Below are positions 10,801-19,411 of a stretch of DNA of 64,000 nucleotides, piece by piece (the stretch's first letter is position 1; each line of letters begins with the position of its first letter). The notes under the pieces are model-generated. The model did no database searches and was not told the DNA's origin. It saw only the letters and a program-made list of their open reading frames with translations. The position numbers were made by a program, and so were the translations under genes. Location: NCBI GenBank assembly GCA_020724265.1, contig DYHH01000003.1, positions 54,582 through 118,581 of the forward strand, given 5' to 3'. The DNA is from Melioribacter roseus. GTDB taxonomy: Bacteria; Bacteroidota; Ignavibacteria; Ignavibacteriales; Melioribacteraceae.

Positions 10801-11561
10801 CTGCGGAAGCTCAAGCAAGAGTAATTGAAGCAGAAAACCAAAGAAAAACTCAAGAGCTTGAAGAAGCAAGAAAACTGCAGCTATCTATGCTTCCTAAAGA
10901 AATACCCCAGTTACCGAATCTTGATATAGCAGTTTATCTAAAGACAGCAACAGAAGTCGGCGGTGATTACTACGATTTTCATGTCCATCTCGACGGTACA
11001 TTAACCGTAGTTCTCGGTGATGCAACTGGTCACGGCATGATGTCAGGTATGATGGTCTCGATTATGAAATCACTTTTTATGTCGGATAGATCAAGCAAAG
11101 ACTTGAAACCGTTTTTCCAAAATTCAAATCACTCAATTAAGGATATGCATTTAGGAAGATTGATGATGGCGTTAACATGTGTTCAATTTAATTCAAACAA
11201 AATCAGAATTGCAAATGCCGGGATGCCTCCGATTTTTATTTATCGAAATAATAAAAAGAGTGTTGAAGAAATCGCAATAAATAATCTTCCTCTCGGTTCA
11301 ATAAAAAATGTTGATTACGATATTATTGAAGATAATATTTACGCCGGCGATACATTATTAATGATGAGCGACGGTTTCCCCGAGCTGGTCAATTCGGGTA
11401 ATGATATGATTGGATATTCCAAAGCAAAAAATCTTTTTGAAGAAGTATCGCATCAAGAACCCGAAAAGATAATTAGTCATTTGAATGCGTTTGGTGATCA
11501 ATGGACGAACGGTAAAGAAAATGAGGATGACGTTACCTTCGTGGTAATTAAAATAAAATAG
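7887..11561 (+). CDS. Propeller-like/Y_Y_Y sensor with SpoIIE PP2C phosphatase (array member 3)
   Basis: A 1224-residue protein with a Sec signal (cleaved near VLAQ). The long ectodomain is the most divergent of the set: only a few blades keep the W.(S/G)G.....F pattern (YIWFSGPEGTFRFDG, RIWVGS). A Y_Y_Y domain follows (LEGYETEW, YQNLPAGNYNF), then a membrane helix near 929-955 and a long Ala/Glu-rich coiled coil. The SpoIIE/PP2C domain starts near residue 1005 with GGDYYDF, GDATGHG, MSDGFPE and EDDVT. The phosphatase domain is almost the same as in member 4 although the ectodomains differ greatly, so the outputs look shared and the inputs distinct. The gene is 16 bases upstream of member 4. 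Confidence 0.88.
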   Translation: MKIIKKLYIIFIISFLFVNVLAQNKYKTFGNSDIVEYRSKDGLPTNKFTNAIKTNDGYIWFSGPEGTFRFDGYEFAFVGEEYGIPEMQSIYYDSTKDMLYFASPDKFATFDGENFNSYDASSGYKLNENQGQLISFVKGDSKGRIWVGSYTPYTDKVFNGSLLYYEEGKFTLFDSETFPLDNARNFIETPFGDLIFTSHGKNTQNGDGAYIALYKNNVFTRIDNSFGFNYINSFIGDEYSSYIDSEGNTWIPFSGNFDYASAKEVKGTGVLMYDGDSFHNYPGLESYFDNDLSVVDVFCDNDDNKVYVNIDYITSTAKKVSSSTKPILELKNNRWEPTKIIEKIISTSGGDKSSSIFQYNFSRFLKSKTPPYLSLIFGTIGLSLSSVDPTQFFSKTPDGWEKYDAYNGLPVLDLDNSILISTAKGMGFLTPSNAVLLENEDGILDPDIQIPDLYADRNGLVWINYSYSQIPTYAILNNVGLNVWDGSKIKTLTTYDGLKSNTTFSPYQDINLNVWIPTDRGLTNVREIQNSDKEWIFRLKSLPSNRRVDYNVSAVYETHKNEIYVYQNYVRPKYGTITKADFFLGKIDGDTVIEIESPFSTQLQSMPYQLYTFRDDLHGRIWLQGEFAKNFEELSSTKSEIKIFNGSEWFDPPADWDIPNQQLHFVGELNNGAYYLTAGHFYNFNGEKFVDLSDSVNQNADFRILKGASVAGTLTQIQSGNYLYIRLRNSGLAIFDGTHLNFYTPRNSIIPTDIHNPIVDYRGNLFFGSQSGTVRLRGEKVDLYYDDERIAAGGASSSVMDMNGNLLKFYSGVGILVEKNIAQNAPLKITSISVNDKAYHYKFPNDFSASENSILFNYAVLNFSNPDQTKYTHMLEGYETEWSRESNLSFSEYQNLPAGNYNFRVRATIGSGEEANEASFAFMINPPLWQTWWAYGFYVLVFFGFLYTIRAVELKRQRKNSEIKESQLRAEAAEAQARVIEAENQRKTQELEEARKLQLSMLPKEIPQLPNLDIAVYLKTATEVGGDYYDFHVHLDGTLTVVLGDATGHGMMSGMMVSIMKSLFMSDRSSKDLKPFFQNSNHSIKDMHLGRLMMALTCVQFNSNKIRIANAGMPPIFIYRNNKKSVEEIAINNLPLGSIKNVDYDIIEDNIYAGDTLLMMSDGFPELVNSGNDMIGYSKAKNLFEEVSHQEPEKIISHLNAFGDQWTNGKENEDDVTFVVIKIK

Positions 11562-11577
11562 AAGTAAAGGGAATAAA

Positions 11578-14500
11578 ATGTTTTTACGTTTTAATATAAT
11601 TAGTTTCTTGTTAATTGTGCTTTTATCGACTTCATTGTTTGCACAAAAACCAAATTATAAGTTCAAATCAATTGAACAATCTGATGGCTTAGTCAACAGT
11701 ACAATCATGGACCTTTATGAAGATTCATTCGGTTTTATGTGGATTGCAACACAACAGGGAGTTCAGCGTTATGACGGAATTTCCTTTAAGACATTTCGTG
11801 CCTCGGATGATAAAGAAACCGGTCTTTGGATAAATTTTAGTTACTCGTTAACTGAAGACGGCGATGGAAATATTTGGATTTGTAATGCCGGTGGTATTAA
11901 CAAATATGTTCGTAAATATGACCGAATAATTAAGCACAAATTAGAAAAGGAAGTGGTAGGTGAAACAAGTGAACTACTGTTTTTGAATGCCGTAAAAGAT
12001 GGTGTTAACAAAGAAATAGTTTGGTTTGCTGGAACCGGTATACTTAGAATCAACTCAGAGACAAATGAAAGTAAATATTATTCAGCCAAGCTGAGTGATC
12101 TTTCGTTAGCGGACAATTATGGGTATCGTTTCACCGATGTGATACAAAACCCGGTTAAAACTGATGAACTTTTACTGTGTGCCGAAAAACTGTTTTCCTT
12201 TGATAAGGAAACCGGTGAAATTAAGACTCTTCTGGAACTTGAACAAAATTCAACTCCACCGAACAACATAATACAGGAGATTGCGGTTGATCCCGCAAAT
12301 CATGATGTAATCTGGTTGGCAACCGGTGATATTTGGGGCAGAGGAACTTACGGCAGTATAATTAAATTTAACCTTAGAACCGGCAGGGAAGAAATTTACT
12401 CATCCGATAATAGACCCGGTGAAATAACTGCTAAGCATATTGTGTCAATTGAATTTTTGGACAAAGATAATTTGTGGATTGGTTCACGGGAAAGTGGCGC
12501 ATTCTTTTATAATAAAAATGAGGACAAATTTTATAATTATAAAAACAATAAACTTGATCCAGAATCAATTGTTACAAGTCAAGCTGTCTTAACAATTGAA
12601 AAAGACAAGTCAGGTTCTATTTGGTTCGGTACCTGGGGCGATGGAATTTCAATATTAAGTTCTGCCTCACAAAAATTCACAAGCTACAAACACTTGTCTA
12701 ATGAAGAAACAGGACTATTAGATAATTATGTAATGGCTTTTGCAGAAGATAAAAATGGTAATATTTGGATAGGAACCGAAAGCGGCGGTTTAACGAAGTA
12801 TAATCCAAAATCAAAAACATTTGAAAACTACTATGGTGAATTTACGTCGGAAGATAACCCAATTATAATTACCTCTTTATATTATGACAGCAAAGATAAT
12901 TTATGGATAGGTACCTTCAACGATGCTCTTCATAGATTCAATCCGTCAACAAAGTCCAAGATTCATTATGATTACGGCGAATCAAGTAATAACGTTTCAC
13001 AAAGACGAATTACAGCAATTACAGAATTCAAACCGAATGAAATTCTAATTTCTACTTACGGCGGCGGCTTAAATATTTACAACTACTCAACAAATTCATT
13101 TAAACATTATTTGAACGATCCGAATGATTCGACCAGTATTCCCGATAATCAAATGTGGCTTCCTTTCTTGGGCGATGACGGTAACTACTACTTCAGCGGA
13201 AATTCAACCGCCGGTCTTTTCATGTTTAATCCGGAGACTGAAAAGTTTGAAAGCGGTGGTAAGTTAGGCCGAACCGCTACTTTTACAATGCCATACAAAA
13301 GTAGAAGCGGTAAAATCTATATCAACAGTGTCTCGGATGGATTACAGGAAATTGATCTGGAGAGAGAAGAAATCATTAAGACATTATATGACAACGAAGG
13401 TAATTCCATTGATAATGTCGAAAGTATTCTTGAAGACTCAAACGGAAGGTTATGGCTCGGTACCGGAAACGGTTTGTTGGAATATGATCCTCAATTACGC
13501 AAAGTTAAAAGGTACGACATAGATGACGGTTTGCAAGGATATACTTTTGAACGGCTCGCTGCGTTGAAAGCATCAAGCGGTGAAATGTACTTCGGCGGAA
13601 CAAACGGATTTAGTCACTTTCATCCGGACGAAGTTACTTTAAGCAGTTTTCAACCCCGGATAGTCTTTATTGATTTTAAACTCTATCAAGAGAGTGTAGA
13701 AATTGGAGAGAAATCTATTTTGGAAGAAAGCATTCTACTCTCCGATAAAATTCAATTAAGCTATGATCAAAACGATTTTACAATCGAGTTTGCAGCTTTA
13801 GATTTTTCAAATCCGAAAGAGATTAAATATAAGTACATTCTTGAAAATCATGACGCAGATTGGATAAATGCCGGAGAAAGAAATTATGCAAGCTACACAA
13901 ATATGGACCCGGGTGAATATAATCTTAAAGTTCTTGCAACCAACAGTGACGGCGTTTGGATAAAAGAACCGCAAGAATTATCAATAATAATTGACCCTCC
14001 TATATGGCAAACTACGGGTGCTTATATTCTTTATGCACTGTTGTTAATTACCGGAATTATAACCGTCGACCGTGTTCAAAGAAGAAGAGTGGTAGCCAAG
14101 GAAAGAATTGCTTCACAGATAAGAGAAGCCGAACTGCGAGCTCAAATAGCAGAAAAAGAAAATGAAAGAAAAACTTATGAACTTGAGGAAGCTCGCAAAC
14201 TGCAGCTTTCGATGCTGCCAAAAGAGATTCCGCAATTACAAAATCTTGATATTGCTGTTTACATGAAAACCGCTACAGAGGTTGGAGGAGATTATTACGA
14301 TTTCCATGTTCATCTTGACGGTACTTTAACTGTTTTACTCGGTGATGCAACCGGTCATGGTATGCAGTCCGGGATGATGGTTTCAATCATGAAATCACTC
14401 TTCATGTCGGATAGATCAAGTAAGGATTTAAAACCATTTTTCCAAAATTCAAATCATTCTATAAAGGATATGCATTTAGGAAGATTGATGATGGCTCTAA

Positions 14501-14886
14501 CCTGTATCCAATTCAATTCCGACAGAATCAAAATTGCAAATGCCGGTATGCCTTCATTGTTCATTTACCGTAATAATAAAAAAAGTGTTGAAGAGATTGC
14601 GATAAATGATCTGCCGCTCGGTGCAATGAAAGATTTTGAATATGAAATTAAAGAAGAAGAGGTAGAACGCGGTGACACACTTCTTTTAATGAGTGACGGA
14701 TTTGCCGAATTAAAAAATGATACTGAAGAGATGATTGGTTACAGACAAACACGAAATCTTTTCGAAGAAGTTTCTGAACAACAACCCGAGAAAATTATTG
14801 ATCACTTAAATGCGTTCGGCAACAAATGGACAAATGGCAGAGAAAATGATGACGATATTACATTCGTCGTAATTAAAGTTAAATAA
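11578..14886 (+). CDS. Propeller/Y_Y_Y sensor with SpoIIE PP2C phosphatase (array member 4)
   Basis: A 1102-residue protein. A signal peptide ends near STSLFAQ. Many canonical blades follow (MWIATQQGVQRYDG, IWIGTESGGLTKY, LWIGTFNDALHRF, LWLGTGNGLLEY), then a Y_Y_Y domain (LENHDADW, YTNMDPGEYNL). A membrane helix lies near 810-833, a coiled coil follows, and SpoIIE/PP2C begins near 885 with all metal motifs intact. It overlaps no neighbour and lies 18 bases before member 5, so it is probably co-transcribed. The segment around DRSSKDLKPFFQ is shared with member 3. Confidence 0.9.
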   Translation: MFLRFNIISFLLIVLLSTSLFAQKPNYKFKSIEQSDGLVNSTIMDLYEDSFGFMWIATQQGVQRYDGISFKTFRASDDKETGLWINFSYSLTEDGDGNIWICNAGGINKYVRKYDRIIKHKLEKEVVGETSELLFLNAVKDGVNKEIVWFAGTGILRINSETNESKYYSAKLSDLSLADNYGYRFTDVIQNPVKTDELLLCAEKLFSFDKETGEIKTLLELEQNSTPPNNIIQEIAVDPANHDVIWLATGDIWGRGTYGSIIKFNLRTGREEIYSSDNRPGEITAKHIVSIEFLDKDNLWIGSRESGAFFYNKNEDKFYNYKNNKLDPESIVTSQAVLTIEKDKSGSIWFGTWGDGISILSSASQKFTSYKHLSNEETGLLDNYVMAFAEDKNGNIWIGTESGGLTKYNPKSKTFENYYGEFTSEDNPIIITSLYYDSKDNLWIGTFNDALHRFNPSTKSKIHYDYGESSNNVSQRRITAITEFKPNEILISTYGGGLNIYNYSTNSFKHYLNDPNDSTSIPDNQMWLPFLGDDGNYYFSGNSTAGLFMFNPETEKFESGGKLGRTATFTMPYKSRSGKIYINSVSDGLQEIDLEREEIIKTLYDNEGNSIDNVESILEDSNGRLWLGTGNGLLEYDPQLRKVKRYDIDDGLQGYTFERLAALKASSGEMYFGGTNGFSHFHPDEVTLSSFQPRIVFIDFKLYQESVEIGEKSILEESILLSDKIQLSYDQNDFTIEFAALDFSNPKEIKYKYILENHDADWINAGERNYASYTNMDPGEYNLKVLATNSDGVWIKEPQELSIIIDPPIWQTTGAYILYALLLITGIITVDRVQRRRVVAKERIASQIREAELRAQIAEKENERKTYELEEARKLQLSMLPKEIPQLQNLDIAVYMKTATEVGGDYYDFHVHLDGTLTVLLGDATGHGMQSGMMVSIMKSLFMSDRSSKDLKPFFQNSNHSIKDMHLGRLMMALTCIQFNSDRIKIANAGMPSLFIYRNNKKSVEEIAINDLPLGAMKDFEYEIKEEEVERGDTLLLMSDGFAELKNDTEEMIGYRQTRNLFEEVSEQQPEKIIDHLNAFGNKWTNGRENDDDITFVVIKVK

Positions 14887-14904
14887 AACGAGGATGAATA
14901 GATT

Positions 14905-17900
14905 ATGAAATTTCATATAAAGAAAAATTATTATTTTTTGTTTGTTATTGTTGCTTTGGTGCTATTCCCCTCAATAGTTTTTACTCAATCAATGCAAGTC
15001 AATTTCCGGCAACTTACTTCAAGTGATGGTCTATCACAGAACCGGGTATTTGATATCACCCAAGACCAAGACGGTTTTATTTGGATTGGAACTGAAGACG
15101 GATTGAATAGATATGATGGATATAATTTTGAAGTCTTTAAAACAATTCCGGGTGATTCCAATTCTTTAGCTGATAATTTTTCAACTGTTTTACTTGTTAC
15201 TAAAGATGAAACATTATGGAGTGGCGGTAATTTTGGTGGGCTCAGCAGATATAACGCGCAGAACAACAATTTTAATAGTTACAGCCACGTACATTCCGAT
15301 CCTTACTCATTGGCTGACAATTATATAATTTCCCTCAGTGAAAATGAAAATGGGAATCTATGGATCGGTACTAATAATAATGGCTTCGACTACATGATTG
15401 TGAATGAAGAAAAATTCATACATATGCAGAATATGCTGCCTAAAAATTATCCGTTGGAAAGGGATGAGATCAGTTTTGTTTATGAAGACGGACTAAGCCA
15501 TTTGTGGGTAGGCGGGGGGAATAAAGTTCATTACTTTAAGATATCTTATAACGATTTGGGAATCCCTCAATTGCAGCCGATAGTAGTTCGTAATCAAAAA
15601 TTTAGGAATTACGTAAATGCTATTGAAGAAAGTAATGGTAATCAAATATGGATTGGTACCAAAGGGGAAGGGTTATGGAAATTTGACAGAGAAAATTTAT
15701 CTTTTAATAAAGTTCAATTTGAAAATGATTTTGCTGCCGGTAACTCAATTAATATTCAAGCCTTGGAATCAGACGGAAAAGGTAATATCTGGATTGGCGG
15801 TTTGGGATATTCAGAATCTAATGGAATAGATTTTAGCAAGACGTTGCTTTATAAATTTGATATCACAAATGGTTACTTACAAAAATTTAATCTCGATCCG
15901 AAAAATGAACCGGGACTTAGAACGAACGGAGTCCTTTCAATTCATGCCGATAGAACCGGAGTTATATGGATCGGAACCGGCTTGGGCGGTGTTCGTATCT
16001 ATGATGAATCCTTGACCAAATTTAATGCTTATCTCGCAAATCCAAATGACAATTCGAAATTCAGTAATGCCATTAGGGGTTTTTATCTCGATCAAGAAAA
16101 TGTATTGTGGATTGCTGCTCAGGGAGACGGACTAATTTCTTATAATCGTGAAAGTGAGAAAGTTAATTTTTATAAGAATAATAGGAATGACCCGGCATCA
16201 TTAAGTTCCAACTTTGCTACATCAATATATGATGACGGAGAGTATTTTTGGATAGGTACTTTTAACGGGCTGAATCGATTCGATAGAAAGTCTAAAAAAT
16301 TTAGAAGCTTTTTCATTGATGAAAATAATGCATGGTTCAGAATAAATTACAATATTTTGGAGATCAACAAATTCCCCGGGTATCTTTGGTTTGGTACCAA
16401 CGGAAATGGTCTGGTTAAGTTTAATAAAAATGATTTCACTGCAAAAAGATACACTTATGATCCATTAGTAGATAACGGGCTTGATAACAGGGCAAATTTT
16501 GTTAGATATGTTTGGTATTCCGATAAACGCCCGAATGAAATTTGGATGGGAACAACTAACGGAATAAACATACTCGATCTGGATACCGAAACATTTCGCA
16601 GTTATACTCATGATCCGAATGATTCAACAAGTATAAGTCACCCGAATGTTATGCATTTTTATGAAGATGATGAAGGATTTGTTTGGGTGTCAACCTATGG
16701 CGGAGGTCTAAATCGTTTTGATCCGGCAACCGAAAAGTTTTTGCGATTCACGGAAGGTAACAGTAACATTCCGAATAATGGAGTTTATGGTGCACTGCCG
16801 GATAAAAATGGATTTTTGTGGATCTCAACAAATAACGGTATCACAAAATTCGATCCGAAAACTTTCGTGTTCAGAAATTATACTGTTGATGACGGTTTAC
16901 AAAGCGAAGAGTTTAACGGCGGTTCATATCATTTAGCGTATAATGGAGAAATGTTTTTTGGGGGAATAAAGGGATTTAATTCCTTCATACCGGAAGAAGT
17001 AAGTGATAATGCATACATCCCGAATATTGTAATTACCGATTTCAAAATATTTAATGAATCGATTCAAGTCGGTGAAAGTTCTCCGCTTAAACAAGAAATC
17101 ACAAAAACTTCCGAGATAATTTTAGAATATTGGCAGAACGATATTTTATTCGAATATGTTGCACTTCACTATTCAAATCCGGTTAAAAATAAATATGCAT
17201 TCAAACTGGAGAACTATGAAGATCAGTGGAGATATGTTGGCAATACTAGAATTGCGACATATACAAATCTTGATCCGGGTGAATACATATTTAAAGTAAA
17301 AGGATCGAATAACGACGGCTTGTGGAATGAAGAAGGGAAATCAATCAAATTAATCATTAACCCTCCTTGGTGGAAGACGAATCTCGCCTATGCATCTTAT
17401 GCATTTCTTTTCTTATTCGGATTGTTTTCGGTAGATCGTTTTCAGAAAGTTAGAATAAAAAGATTAGAACAGCGTAAAGCGCAGTTAGCTCTGTTGCAAG
17501 CTGAAAATCAAAGAAAGACTGAAGAGTTAGAAGAAGCTCGTAATCTTCAACTATCCATGTTGCCGAAATCATTACCTCAAGTGCCTCATTTGGATATTGC
17601 AGTTTACATGAAAACTGCTACTGAAGTCGGCGGTGATTATTATGATTTTCATGTTCATCTAGATGGAACATTAACCGTAGTTCTCGGTGATGCAACCGGA
17701 CACGGTATGATGTCCGGAATGATGGTCTCGATTATGAAATCATTATTTATGGCTGATCGATCAAGCAAAGAATTAAAATCATTTTTTAATAATTCCAGTC
17801 AAGCAATAAAAGATATGCAGCTAAATAGATTAATGATGGCTCTAACTTGTATACAGTTTAAGGGAAATACAATAAGAATTGCAAACGCGGGAATGCCGTC

Positions 17901-18231
17901 ACTTTATATGTATAAAAATAGATCTGCCGAACTGTTAGAGATTGCGGTAAACGATCTTCCGCTGGGTGCGATGAGAGAGTATGATTATGAAGTTAGAGAA
18001 GAAGTTGTGGAAACAGGGGACACATTATTGTTGATGAGCGACGGATTTGCCGAACTAGCAAATTCCTCGGACGAGATGATCGGTTATACACAAACGGCAA
18101 AACTATTTGAGGAAGCAGCAGCAAAATCTCCCGAAGATATTGTGACACACTTAAATAATTTCGGAAACAATTGGACGAACGGTAAAGAAAATGAGGATGA
18201 CGTAACATTCGTCGTAATTAAAGTAAAATAA
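14905..18231 (+). CDS. Propeller/Y_Y_Y sensor with SpoIIE PP2C phosphatase (array member 5)
   Basis: A 1108-residue protein and the last phosphatase of the array. The signal peptide has a long hydrophobic stretch ending near IVFTQS. Regular propeller blades (FIWIGTEDGLNRYDG, IWMGTTNGINIL, LWISTNNGITKF) lead to a Y_Y_Y domain (LENYEDQW, YTNLDPGEYIF). A membrane helix near 821-845 and a coiled coil precede SpoIIE/PP2C from about 889. GGDYYDF, GDATGHG, MSDGFAE and EDDVT are all present. GAGG upstream of ATG 14905 supports the start. The STAS gene follows 112 bases later, after the second copy of the 40-bp linker repeat. Confidence 0.9.
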   Translation: MKFHIKKNYYFLFVIVALVLFPSIVFTQSMQVNFRQLTSSDGLSQNRVFDITQDQDGFIWIGTEDGLNRYDGYNFEVFKTIPGDSNSLADNFSTVLLVTKDETLWSGGNFGGLSRYNAQNNNFNSYSHVHSDPYSLADNYIISLSENENGNLWIGTNNNGFDYMIVNEEKFIHMQNMLPKNYPLERDEISFVYEDGLSHLWVGGGNKVHYFKISYNDLGIPQLQPIVVRNQKFRNYVNAIEESNGNQIWIGTKGEGLWKFDRENLSFNKVQFENDFAAGNSINIQALESDGKGNIWIGGLGYSESNGIDFSKTLLYKFDITNGYLQKFNLDPKNEPGLRTNGVLSIHADRTGVIWIGTGLGGVRIYDESLTKFNAYLANPNDNSKFSNAIRGFYLDQENVLWIAAQGDGLISYNRESEKVNFYKNNRNDPASLSSNFATSIYDDGEYFWIGTFNGLNRFDRKSKKFRSFFIDENNAWFRINYNILEINKFPGYLWFGTNGNGLVKFNKNDFTAKRYTYDPLVDNGLDNRANFVRYVWYSDKRPNEIWMGTTNGINILDLDTETFRSYTHDPNDSTSISHPNVMHFYEDDEGFVWVSTYGGGLNRFDPATEKFLRFTEGNSNIPNNGVYGALPDKNGFLWISTNNGITKFDPKTFVFRNYTVDDGLQSEEFNGGSYHLAYNGEMFFGGIKGFNSFIPEEVSDNAYIPNIVITDFKIFNESIQVGESSPLKQEITKTSEIILEYWQNDILFEYVALHYSNPVKNKYAFKLENYEDQWRYVGNTRIATYTNLDPGEYIFKVKGSNNDGLWNEEGKSIKLIINPPWWKTNLAYASYAFLFLFGLFSVDRFQKVRIKRLEQRKAQLALLQAENQRKTEELEEARNLQLSMLPKSLPQVPHLDIAVYMKTATEVGGDYYDFHVHLDGTLTVVLGDATGHGMMSGMMVSIMKSLFMADRSSKELKSFFNNSSQAIKDMQLNRLMMALTCIQFKGNTIRIANAGMPSLYMYKNRSAELLEIAVNDLPLGAMREYDYEVREEVVETGDTLLLMSDGFAELANSSDEMIGYTQTAKLFEEAAAKSPEDIVTHLNNFGNNWTNGKENEDDVTFVVIKVK

Positions 18232-18234
18232 AAA

Positions 18235-18274
18235 GATGCCTGTCCTCCGAAGTTGCCTTGTAAACGAAGGAGGG
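18235..18274 (+). repeat. 40-bp linker repeat, copy 2
   Basis: This element differs from 7791-7830 by only three bases. Both copies begin 3 bases after a phosphatase stop codon. It sits between the phosphatase array and the STAS gene. It could be a processing or partial termination signal that sets different transcript levels, or a dispersed genomic repeat. The sequence alone does not decide. Confidence 0.85.
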
Positions 18275-18328
18275 GAAATAAAATTTGTATTATTTTTTAT
18301 TACAATTCATTATTATTAATATAACATT

Positions 18329-18336
18329 AAAGGAGG
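18329..18336 (+). promoter_or_regulatory. Strong Shine-Dalgarno site of the STAS gene
   Basis: AAAGGAGG lies 7 bases before ATG 18344. It is close to the perfect anti-16S match and far stronger than the sites of the upstream phosphatase genes, most of which show only scattered purines. It suggests the small switch protein is made in large excess over the membrane phosphatases. Confidence 0.8.
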
Positions 18337-18343
18337 ACTCATA

Positions 18344-18679
18344 ATGAAATTCAGTACCGGCGAAGTATACAACGCAGCAGTATTTTCATTCAAAGGAAAG
18401 TTAATGGGCGGACCGGAAGCTCAGGAATTCCATGACGAACTTGCAAAAGTTTTAAGTTCCGGTAAGAAAAACGTTATCGTTGATATGAGCGATGTAAAAT
18501 TTGTTAACAGCTCGGGTCTCGGTAATATTGTTCGTGCATTCAGCACAGTTAAAGATGCAGGCGGACTTATGAAACTTGCCGGTGTTACAGATAAGATCGA
18601 CGGCTTACTCTCAATTACAAAACTCAATAGTGTATTTGAACAATACCCATCCGTTGAAGAAGCTTCAAAAAGTTTTTAA
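18344..18679 (+). CDS. STAS-domain anti-sigma-factor antagonist (SpoIIAA/RsbV-like)
   Basis: A 111-residue soluble protein that is a complete STAS domain. The hallmark VDMSDVKFVNSSGLG spans residues 46-60. By alignment with SpoIIAA the phosphorylated serine should be Ser57 in NSSGLG. In partner switching the unphosphorylated form binds an anti-sigma kinase and frees a sigma factor or other target, and SpoIIE/RsbU phosphatases reactivate it. Its place right after five such phosphatases makes it their likely common substrate. No kinase (HATPase_c RsbW type) is encoded nearby, so the partner must be elsewhere. The start is fixed by the strong ribosome binding site. Confidence 0.9.
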   Translation: MKFSTGEVYNAAVFSFKGKLMGGPEAQEFHDELAKVLSSGKKNVIVDMSDVKFVNSSGLGNIVRAFSTVKDAGGLMKLAGVTDKIDGLLSITKLNSVFEQYPSVEEASKSF

Positions 18680-18688
18680 CTACAATTA

Positions 18689-18732
18689 CAGAACAACTCA
18701 CACCCGGCTGTGAGTTGTTCTGCTCATTTTTT
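18689..18732 (+). terminator. Rho-independent terminator after the STAS gene
   Basis: A perfect 14-bp stem (18689-18702 with 18709-18722) encloses a 6-base loop CCCGGC. A T-rich run begins a few bases later at 18727. It closes the phosphatase/STAS transcription unit. Confidence 0.9.
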
Positions 18733-18832
18733 CTATTTAATTATCGTCATTTATCATTTTGTAACGAAAGGGGAGTTTGTCAATTCTCCTTAGTCCACTT
18801 TTTACTTTGCCGAATTAGAGAAGTTGAGTCTC

Positions 18833-19153
18833 TTACTCAGAAAACATTTCCTTCAGCACATTCAATACTTTTTTCTGTGTTGTGTTTGTTAACGTACCTA
18901 TCTTTTTAATAAGTCTGGTTTTGTCGATTGTTCTGATTTGATCTAATACAATTTGACCTTGCTTTCCTTCTACTTTACAAGGAACACGAGTTGGATAGTT
19001 TCGTAATATTTTGGTTAACGGAGCAATTATTATTGTTCGGATATTATGATTCATCTCATCCGGAGAAATAACTACACAAGGACGAGCCTTTTTAATTTCA
19101 TACCCGATTGTGGGATCTAAATTGACATAATAAATCTCAAAGCGTGAGACCAT
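18833..19153 (-). CDS. mazF: MazF/PemK-family endoribonuclease toxin
   Basis: A 106-residue protein of typical MazF length. The N-terminus FEIYYVNLDPTIGYEIKKARP matches the family: a strand, then a P-x-x-G-x-E-(I/Q)-x-K-x-RP loop where toxin contacts RNA. It is followed by VVISPDEMN and a central IIAPLT strand. LDQIRTIDKTRL carries the usual (D/V)QIR(T/S)(V/I)D signature. MazF enzymes cut single-stranded RNA at short motifs. Its ATG directly follows the stop codon of the antitoxin gene (TAAATG), so the two are one operon on the minus strand. Confidence 0.9.
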   Translation of the reverse strand: MVSRFEIYYVNLDPTIGYEIKKARPCVVISPDEMNHNIRTIIIAPLTKILRNYPTRVPCKVEGKQGQIVLDQIRTIDKTRLIKKIGTLTNTTQKKVLNVLKEMFSE

Positions 19154-19411
19154 TTACCAATCCCATTCTTCTTCATCCCATTTTGTTTGTTTTAACAATG
19201 CTTCCGAATCTAACAAAACATCGTCTTCATCTTTTGCCATTTTTTGAAAAGCTGAATCCCAAGATTCTCTATTTTTTGATATTGGTCTGATAACTATTTT
19301 GCCATCTTCAATTTCAAGTTCTACTTCATTTTTTAGACCACTCTCATCAATAAAAGATTTAGGAATTCTAACTCCACGTGAATTTCCTATTTTTACAATT
19401 TTTGCTTTCAT
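19154..19411 (-). CDS. mazE: MazE/AbrB-type antitoxin
   Basis: An 85-residue protein. Residues 1-45 form an AbrB/SpoVT swapped-hairpin DNA-binding domain (KIVKIGNSRGVRIPKSFID). The acidic Trp-rich tail (KQTKWDEEEWDW) is of the kind that plugs the toxin's active site. The ATG at 19411 is chosen because AAAGGAAA precedes it and the AbrB motif begins at residue 2. The open frame extends 53 codons further upstream, but that part is not AbrB-like. Autoregulation by the MazEF complex is usual in the family. Confidence 0.88.
   Translation of the reverse strand: MKAKIVKIGNSRGVRIPKSFIDESGLKNEVELEIEDGKIVIRPISKNRESWDSAFQKMAKDEDDVLLDSEALLKQTKWDEEEWDW

Noticed and set aside
18715..18909. 64-residue plus-strand open frame after the STAS gene
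   Set aside because: It begins in the terminator stem and overlaps the mazF 3' end in antisense; no family match.
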